From an uncultured Modestobacter sp. (GTDB lineage: Bacteria > Actinomycetota > Actinomycetes > Mycobacteriales > Geodermatophilaceae), in the NCBI RefSeq assembly GCF_947486615.1, contig NZ_CANKUD010000004.1:186001-250000 (forward strand): a stretch of DNA of 64,000 bases, read 5' to 3'. Within the stretch, counting starts at the first letter, position 1, and each line of letters begins with the position of its first letter. The position numbers were made by a program, and so were the translations under genes. Below, piece by piece: positions 59,315-64,000 of this stretch. The notes under the pieces are model-generated. The model worked only from the letters and a program-made list of their open reading frames with translations, had not been told where the DNA came from and did no database searches.

Positions 59315-60435
59315 CCGGCAGCGTGCTGCTGGCCGTCCGGCGGCTGGTGGACGGCGCCGGCACGGACGGCCCGGCCTGGCTGCGCGTCCGGGACGGGCTG
59401 GTGGTCGAGCGGGGGACGGGGGAGCCGCCGGCGCCCGCCGACCGGGACCTCGGCACCGTCGTGCCCGGCCACCTCGACATGCACGTGCACGGCGCCCTGG
59501 GCACCGACTTCGGCACGCTGGGCGCCGACCCCGGCCCGGCCGTCGAGCACCACGCCCGGGCGGGCAGCACCACCCTGGTCGCGTCGGTGGCCACCGCGGC
59601 CCTGGACACCACCGCCGCCCGGCTGCGGGAACTGGTCCCCGTCGTGCGCAGCGGCGCCCTCGCCGGCGTCCACCTCGAGGGGCCCTGGCTGTCCGCGGCC
59701 CGGTGCGGCGCGCACGACCCGCTGCTGCTGCGCGCTCCGCACCCTCGGGACGTGGCGGCCCTGCTCGCCGCGGGCGACGGGACGGTGCGGATGGTGACGC
59801 TCGCCCCCGAGCTGCCCGGTGCGCCGGCCGCCGTCGCCGAGCTCGTCGCCGCCGGCGTGACGGTCGCGCTGGGCCACACCGACGCCGACGCCGACACCGT
59901 GCGCCGGGCCCTGGACGCCGGCGCCACCGTGTTCACCCACCTGTTCAACGGCATGCCGCCGCTGCACCACCGCCGTCCCGGGCCGGTCGGGGTGGCGCTG
60001 AGCGACGACCGGGCCACGGTCGAGCTGATCGCCGACGGCCACCACGTCGCCGACGAGGCGCTGGCGCTGGCGCGCCGCGCGGCTCCCGGCCGGGTCGCGC
60101 TGGTCTCCGACGCCATGGCGGCCACCGGCCTCGGCGACGGCCGGTACCGGCTCGCCGGGTCCGACGTGCTGGTCGAGAGCGGTGTCGCCAACCTCGCGGA
60201 CGGCTCCTCGCTGGCCGGCAGCACCGCCACCGTGGCGGACGTCGTGCGGCGGCTGCGCGCCCGCGGGGTCGGGCTGCCCGAGCTCGTCTCCGCCAGCACG
60301 CGCGCCCCGGCCGCCGCCCTGGGCCTCGCCGGCGACCCGCTGCAGATCGGCCGGCCGGCCGACCTCGTCGAGCTGCGGGACGAGGGTCCGCACCGGGTGA
60401 TGCGGAGGGGTCGATGGCTCGCATCGTCGTCCTGA
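59311..60435 (+). CDS. nagA: N-acetyl-hexosamine-6-phosphate deacetylase
   Basis: A 374-residue amidohydrolase that removes acetate from GlcNAc-6-P or GalNAc-6-P. The metal site: DMHVHGALGTDFGT (HxH), HLEGPWLSAARCGAHDP, VALGHTDADADTVRRAL, VFTHLFNGMPPLHHR and the catalytic Asp in LVSDAMAATGLG. Full length. In this context (AgaS-like partner, tagatose-type kinase and aldolase) the GalNAc-6-P form, AgaA, is the better bet than GlcNAc-6-P. GTG start overlaps the ROK stop. Confidence 0.93.
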   Translation: MTGSVLLAVRRLVDGAGTDGPAWLRVRDGLVVERGTGEPPAPADRDLGTVVPGHLDMHVHGALGTDFGTLGADPGPAVEHHARAGSTTLVASVATAALDTTAARLRELVPVVRSGALAGVHLEGPWLSAARCGAHDPLLLRAPHPRDVAALLAAGDGTVRMVTLAPELPGAPAAVAELVAAGVTVALGHTDADADTVRRALDAGATVFTHLFNGMPPLHHRRPGPVGVALSDDRATVELIADGHHVADEALALARRAAPGRVALVSDAMAATGLGDGRYRLAGSDVLVESGVANLADGSSLAGSTATVADVVRRLRARGVGLPELVSASTRAPAAALGLAGDPLQIGRPADLVELRDEGPHRVMRRGRWLASSS

Positions 60436-61376
60436 CGCCCAACCCGGCCGTCGACGTCACCTACCGCGTCGACCGCCAGGTGATCGGCGAGACGGTCCGG
60501 GTGCGCTCGGTGCAGCGCCGGGCCGGCGGCAAGGGCCTCAACGTGGTCCGGGTGCTGCGCGTGCTCGGGCACGCCGCGGCGGCCGTGCAGCCGCTCGGCG
60601 GCGAGGCCGGCCGCTGGGTGCAGGACCAGCTGCTGGCCGAGGGCACGGAGAGCGTCGCCGTCCCCGTCGGGGGCGAGACCCGCAGCACCCTCGCGGTCGT
60701 CGACAGCGCCGCGCACCCGACCCTCTACGCGGAGCCGGGGCCGCAGGTGACCGACGAGGCGTGGACCCGGATCGGCGCGGCGGTCACCGGGCGGTGCGAG
60801 CCCGGCGGTGTGCTCGTGGTCTCCGGCTCGTTCCCGCCCGGGACCGCCGGCCGGCACGTGCAGGCCCTCGTCACGGCCGGGCACCGGGCCGGGGCCCGGG
60901 TCCTGGTGGACACCAGCGGCGCGGCGCTGCTCGCGGCCGCGGACGCCGGCGCCGACGTGGTGAAGCCCAACGCGGCCGAGGCGTCCGAGGCGACCGGCGT
61001 CGCCGACCTCGACGGCGCGCTGGCGTCGCTGCGCCGCCGTGGTGCGGCGGCGGTGGTGGTGTCCCGGGGCGCCGAGGGGCTGCTGGCGGTGGGCGCCGAC
61101 GGCGTACCGGTGACCCAGCCCGCCGTCCCCGGGGTGCACGGCAACCCGACCGGGGCCGGTGACGCCGCGACCGCCGGCCTGGTGGCCGCCCTGGTCGCCG
61201 GGGCGCAGCTGGCGGAGGCGCTGCGCTGGGCCGCCGTGCTGGGCGCCGCCGCCGTCTGCCGGCCGACCGCCGGGGACGTCCGGCTCGCCGACCTCGACCC
61301 GCTCGCCGACCGCCTGCCGGGTGCCCCCGGTGCGCGCATCCCGTTCCCCGCCGTCCCCGAACAGAGGCGCTCATGA
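60414..61376 (+). CDS. PfkB family kinase (tagatose-6-phosphate / 1-phosphofructokinase type)
   Basis: A 320-residue PfkB kinase of the LacC/FruK branch: IVVLTPNPAVDVTYRVDR, the AGGKGLNVVRVLRVLG motif and the GNPTGAGDAATAGLVAAL signature with the catalytic Asp. It should turn tagatose-6-phosphate (or fructose-1/6-phosphate) into the bisphosphate that feeds the next aldolase. The ATG at 60414 lies 22 bp inside the nagA end, with GGAGG upstream. The order kinase-aldolase matches lac/aga/gat pathways. Confidence 0.9.
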   Translation: MARIVVLTPNPAVDVTYRVDRQVIGETVRVRSVQRRAGGKGLNVVRVLRVLGHAAAAVQPLGGEAGRWVQDQLLAEGTESVAVPVGGETRSTLAVVDSAAHPTLYAEPGPQVTDEAWTRIGAAVTGRCEPGGVLVVSGSFPPGTAGRHVQALVTAGHRAGARVLVDTSGAALLAAADAGADVVKPNAAEASEATGVADLDGALASLRRRGAAAVVVSRGAEGLLAVGADGVPVTQPAVPGVHGNPTGAGDAATAGLVAALVAGAQLAEALRWAAVLGAAAVCRPTAGDVRLADLDPLADRLPGAPGARIPFPAVPEQRRS

Positions 61377-62212
61377 CCACCACCGACCTGACCACCGACC
61401 TGCCCTGCGAGGCCCGCACCGCCGGCCGCGGCCTGGGCGCGTTCAACGTCGTCCTGCTCGAGCACGCCGAGGCGATCGTCGCCGGTGCCCAGGCGGCACA
61501 GCTGCCCGTCGTGCTGCAGATCAGCCAGAACTGCGCCGCCTACCACGGGTCCTTCGAACCGATCGCCCTGGCGACGCTGGCGCTCGCCCGGCGGGCGGCC
61601 GTGCCGGCGGTGGTGCACCTGGACCACGCCGACGACGTGGAGCTCGTGCACGCGGCCGTGGCGCTGGGGGTGCAGAGCGTCATGTTCGACGGCTCGCACC
61701 TGCCCTACGAGGAGAACCTCGCGGCGACCCGGGCGGTGGTCGAGCACTGCCACGCCCGGGGCGTCGTGGTGGAGGCCGAGCTGGGCGAGGTGGGCGGCAA
61801 GGACGGCGTGCACGCCCCCGGGGCGCGGACCGACCCGGCCGAGGCGGTGGCCTTCGTCGCCGCGACGGGGGTCGACTCCCTGGCGGTGGCGGTCGGCACC
61901 TCGCACGCCATGACCGAGCGGGTCGCGGCCGTGGACACGACGCTCATCGCCGACCTGGCCCGTGCGCTGGACGTGCCGCTGGTGCTGCACGGCTCCTCCG
62001 GCCTGTCCGACGACCAGCTCGGTGCGGCGGTGCGCGCCGGGATGACCAAGGTCAACATCTCCACGCACCTCAACGCGCTCTTCACCGGCGCCGTGCGGGA
62101 CGCGCTCGGCGCGGCACCGCAGCTCGTCGACCCGCGCAAGTACGTGGCGCCCGGGCGGGAGGCCGTCACCGCCGAGATCGAGCGGCTGCTCCGCCTGCTC
62201 GCGTCGGCGTGA
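61373..62212 (+). CDS. Class II fructose/tagatose-bisphosphate aldolase
   Basis: A 279-residue zinc aldolase: LGAFNVVLLEHAEAIVAG, VHLDHADDVELVHAA (LDHA zinc ligand region), GVQSVMFDGSHLPYEEN, VEAELGEVGGKDGVH, VAVGTSHAMTE and VLHGSSGLSDDQL. It cleaves tagatose- or fructose-1,6-bisphosphate to dihydroxyacetone phosphate and glyceraldehyde-3-phosphate. Its size and the cluster favour the KbaY/GatY (tagatose) role. ATG overlaps the kinase stop (ATGA). Confidence 0.92.
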   Translation: MTTTDLTTDLPCEARTAGRGLGAFNVVLLEHAEAIVAGAQAAQLPVVLQISQNCAAYHGSFEPIALATLALARRAAVPAVVHLDHADDVELVHAAVALGVQSVMFDGSHLPYEENLAATRAVVEHCHARGVVVEAELGEVGGKDGVHAPGARTDPAEAVAFVAATGVDSLAVAVGTSHAMTERVAAVDTTLIADLARALDVPLVLHGSSGLSDDQLGAAVRAGMTKVNISTHLNALFTGAVRDALGAAPQLVDPRKYVAPGREAVTAEIERLLRLLASA

Positions 62213-63000
62213 GCGACCCCGCGGCGCTGCTGGACCTGGACCCGGGAGCCTGGCCGGCCACCGCCCCGGCGCCGCAGGTGCTGGCGGAGCTGGCCGCCGG
62301 GCTGGCCGCGGACGAGCCGCCGGCGCCCTCCGTCGCCGCACCGGATGCCGTGCCCGCTCTGGTGGCGCTGCTGCCCGCGGCCCTGGACCGGCACCGGCGC
62401 CTGGACGTGCCGGCCGACGTCACCCGGGACACGCTGGCCGACGTCGGGCGCAAGCTCCGGGCCTACGGCGCGACGACCGACGTCGGCTGGCTGCTCGGTC
62501 TGCTGCGGGCCGACGTGCTCGCACTGGGGCGCCTGCAGTTCCAGCGGCTGGCCGGCGCTGCGGGGCGCGCGGTGCACGTCCCGGAGCAGGGGCCGCTCGA
62601 CCCGGTGCGGGTCGACACCGCCCTGCGCCGGGCCGCCACGGAGCTGGGCCCGGGGCCGGTCACCTGCACCTCCTGGCTGCTGGACCCGGCGCTCCCGGAC
62701 GGGCTCCCCGCCGACAGCAACATCGTGCGCTTCGCCGCCCGGTTCGCCGTGCTCCCCGGCGAGGAGGCCGCCGGCGGCGAGGGCGGCCCGACCGCCGGGG
62801 ACCACGCCGTGGCCCGGTTCGTCTTCCGGCAGCCGCTGGACCGGGTGCTCGACCCCTCCGCCGTGCTGCCCACGACCCGGCTGGAGCACCTCGTGGCGGC
62901 CCACCTCCGGGCGGGCCGCCACTGGACCGAACCGTGTGGCGTGCTGCGGCAGCACCCTCCGGACGGCCCGGCCCGGTGCGACCGTCACGTCGACGGCTGA
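62209..63000 (+). CDS. GNAT-like acyltransferase domain protein
   Basis: A 263-residue protein like the actinobacterial acyltransferase-domain proteins with a GNAT-like C-terminal fold: DVGRKLRAYGATTDVGWLLG, RLQFQRLAGAAGRAVHVPE, CTSWLLDPALPDGLPADSN and FVFRQPLDRVLDPSAVLP. Found next to sugar catabolic genes elsewhere; its substrate is unknown, perhaps an amino group released upstream. GTG overlaps the aldolase stop. Last clear gene of the catabolic operon. Confidence 0.75.
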   Translation: MSDPAALLDLDPGAWPATAPAPQVLAELAAGLAADEPPAPSVAAPDAVPALVALLPAALDRHRRLDVPADVTRDTLADVGRKLRAYGATTDVGWLLGLLRADVLALGRLQFQRLAGAAGRAVHVPEQGPLDPVRVDTALRRAATELGPGPVTCTSWLLDPALPDGLPADSNIVRFAARFAVLPGEEAAGGEGGPTAGDHAVARFVFRQPLDRVLDPSAVLPTTRLEHLVAAHLRAGRHWTEPCGVLRQHPPDGPARCDRHVDG

Positions 63001-63007
63001 GCCGGTG

Positions 63008-64000
63008 AACCGGTCGCGCGGGAGCCGGCCGCACCGGCCTCGTCGCGCCCAACGGCGCGGGCAAGAGCACGCTGCTCCGGCTGATCGCCGGTGAGCTCCG
63101 CCCGACCGCCGGCAGCATCGCCGTCGAGGGGCTGCTCGGCCACCTCCCGCAGACGCTGCCGCTCTCCGGTGAGCTCACCGTCGCCGAGGCGCTCGGGGTC
63201 GCCCCGGTGCTGCACGCCCTGACGGCCATCGAGTCCGGTGACGCCGCCGACGAGCACTTCGCCACCGTCGGCACCGACTGGGACGTCGAGGAGCGCACCC
63301 GCGCCCAGCTCGACCGGCTCGGCCTCGGCGCCGTGACGCTGGACCGGCGGCTCGGCACGCTCAGCGGCGGGCAGGTGGTCACCCTCGGCCTGGCCGCGCA
63401 GCTGCTGACGCCCCGACGTCCTGCTGCTCGACGAACCGACCAACAACCTGGACGGCGACGCGCGCCGCACCCTGCACGTCGCGCTCGACGGCTTCAGCGG
63501 CTGCCTGCTGGTGGTCAGCCACGACCGCGCCCTGCTCGACCGGATGGACCGCATCGCCGAGCTGGAGCGCGGGGAGCTGCACACCTACGGCGGCGGGTTC
63601 ACCGACTACACGGCCGCCGTCCGGGCCGAGCAGGAGGCGGTGGAGCGCGACGTCCACACCGCCGAGCAGCAGGTGAAGCGGGAGAAGCGGGAGCGGCAGC
63701 TGGCCCGGGAGCGGGCGCAGAAGAAGTCGGGCAACGCCGCCCGCACCGTCGCCGACGCCGGCCTGCCGAGGATCGTCATCGGGAAGATGAAGCGCACCGC
63801 CCAGGAGTCGGCGGGCAAGGCCGACGACGTGCACGCCGCCCGGCTGGACGGCGCCCGCGCCCGGCTGGCGGAGGCCGTGCACGCCCTGCGCGACGACCGG
63901 GCGATCGCCGTCGAGCTGCCCGGCACCGCGGTGCCGGCCGGGCGCACCCTCTTCGCCGGCCAGGGGCTGCAGGTCCGGGAGCTGTTCGCCGGGGGCGGCC
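63008..64000 (+). pseudogene. ABC-F family ATPase, decayed (5' lost, frameshift; runs off window)
   Basis: Remains of an ABC-F ATPase (translation-factor or antibiotic-resistance class). The frame with TGLVAPNGAGKSTLLRLI (Walker A) is preceded by TGA at 63005-63007 with no start before the motif, so the usual N-terminal 30-odd residues are gone. LGTLSGGQVVTLGLAAQLL leads to a frameshift near 63410: a one-base change is needed to continue into DVLLLDEPTNNLDG, VVSHDRALLDRMDRI and the linker ERAQKKSGNAARTV. The second ATPase half is beyond the window. Confidence 0.85.

Overview
The window is about 75% GC, uses GTG starts freely, and packs genes tightly with many 1-8 bp start/stop overlaps. Its gene content (SigE-RseA-HtrA-TatB block, actinobacterial GlgC/GlgA, Tad pilus genes, SpoIIE-type phosphatase, DUF2252, spore-photoproduct-lyase-like protein) fits a high-GC actinobacterium. 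Geodermatophilaceae (Geodermatophilus, Blastococcus, Modestobacter) is the best guess, but that is inference from gene content and style; there is no rRNA here to confirm it. No tRNA, rRNA or CRISPR array was seen.

Layout. 1-10.6 kb: DUF2252 (cut by the window edge), a GNAT, an ABC-2 exporter, an App1-type phosphatase, an LLM oxidoreductase coupled to an SplB-like radical SAM protein, DUF350, two divergent genes (EamA exporter and LysR) and a diguanylate cyclase. 10.6-13.6 kb: divergent glgA and glgC plus a 2H phosphoesterase that carries an odd in-frame palindromic insert. 13.6-19.9 kb: a conserved actinobacterial envelope-stress block (methyltransferase, sigE, anti-sigma, htrA, tatB), a DUF2975 membrane protein and mrp. 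20-31 kb: azlCD, an MFS drug exporter with its TetR regulator, a large GAF/PAS/SpoIIE phosphatase, a small kinase, an MgtE-like soluble protein with DUF1003, PhzF and a second EamA exporter.

31.0-34.1 kb is a lower-GC accessory island. It starts with a 70-bp MITE-like inverted repeat abutting the EamA stop codon and ends with a decayed IS5-type transposase. Between them lie two small unknown ORFs and the most unusual locus of the window: a secreted Cys-rich protein (16 Cys in the last 83 residues, resembling halocin-C8-like bacteriocin domains) that has a thioredoxin-like CxxC domain in front of an internal Tat-type signal, followed 14 bp downstream by a 54-residue two-helix membrane protein, a candidate immunity protein.

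34.1-49.2 kb: a CitE/malyl-CoA-lyase-like enzyme, small membrane and lipoproteins, a GT2-GtrA / GT39 glycosyltransferase pair, a quinone reductase, a Ser-Gly repeat protein, an AlkD-like protein, a TPP enzyme, a coiled-coil membrane protein with HGE repeats, a lipoprotein, and a Tad (Flp pilus) operon without its usual CpaE-like gene. 49.2-51.8 kb: a secreted DUF4832 protein and a DeoR regulator.

51.85-63.0 kb is a divergent amino-sugar catabolic cluster. One arm carries an oxidoreductase, a sugar-binding lipoprotein and two permeases. The other carries an AgaS-like isomerase/deaminase, a ROK kinase, an NagA-type deacetylase, a LacC-like kinase, a class II aldolase and a GNAT-like acyltransferase. 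A second DeoR regulator sits between them. Together they spell a complete route from N-acetylgalactosamine (or a related amino sugar) to triose phosphates, with ABC uptake instead of PTS uptake. The window ends in an ABC-F ATPase pseudogene with a lost 5' end and an internal frameshift.
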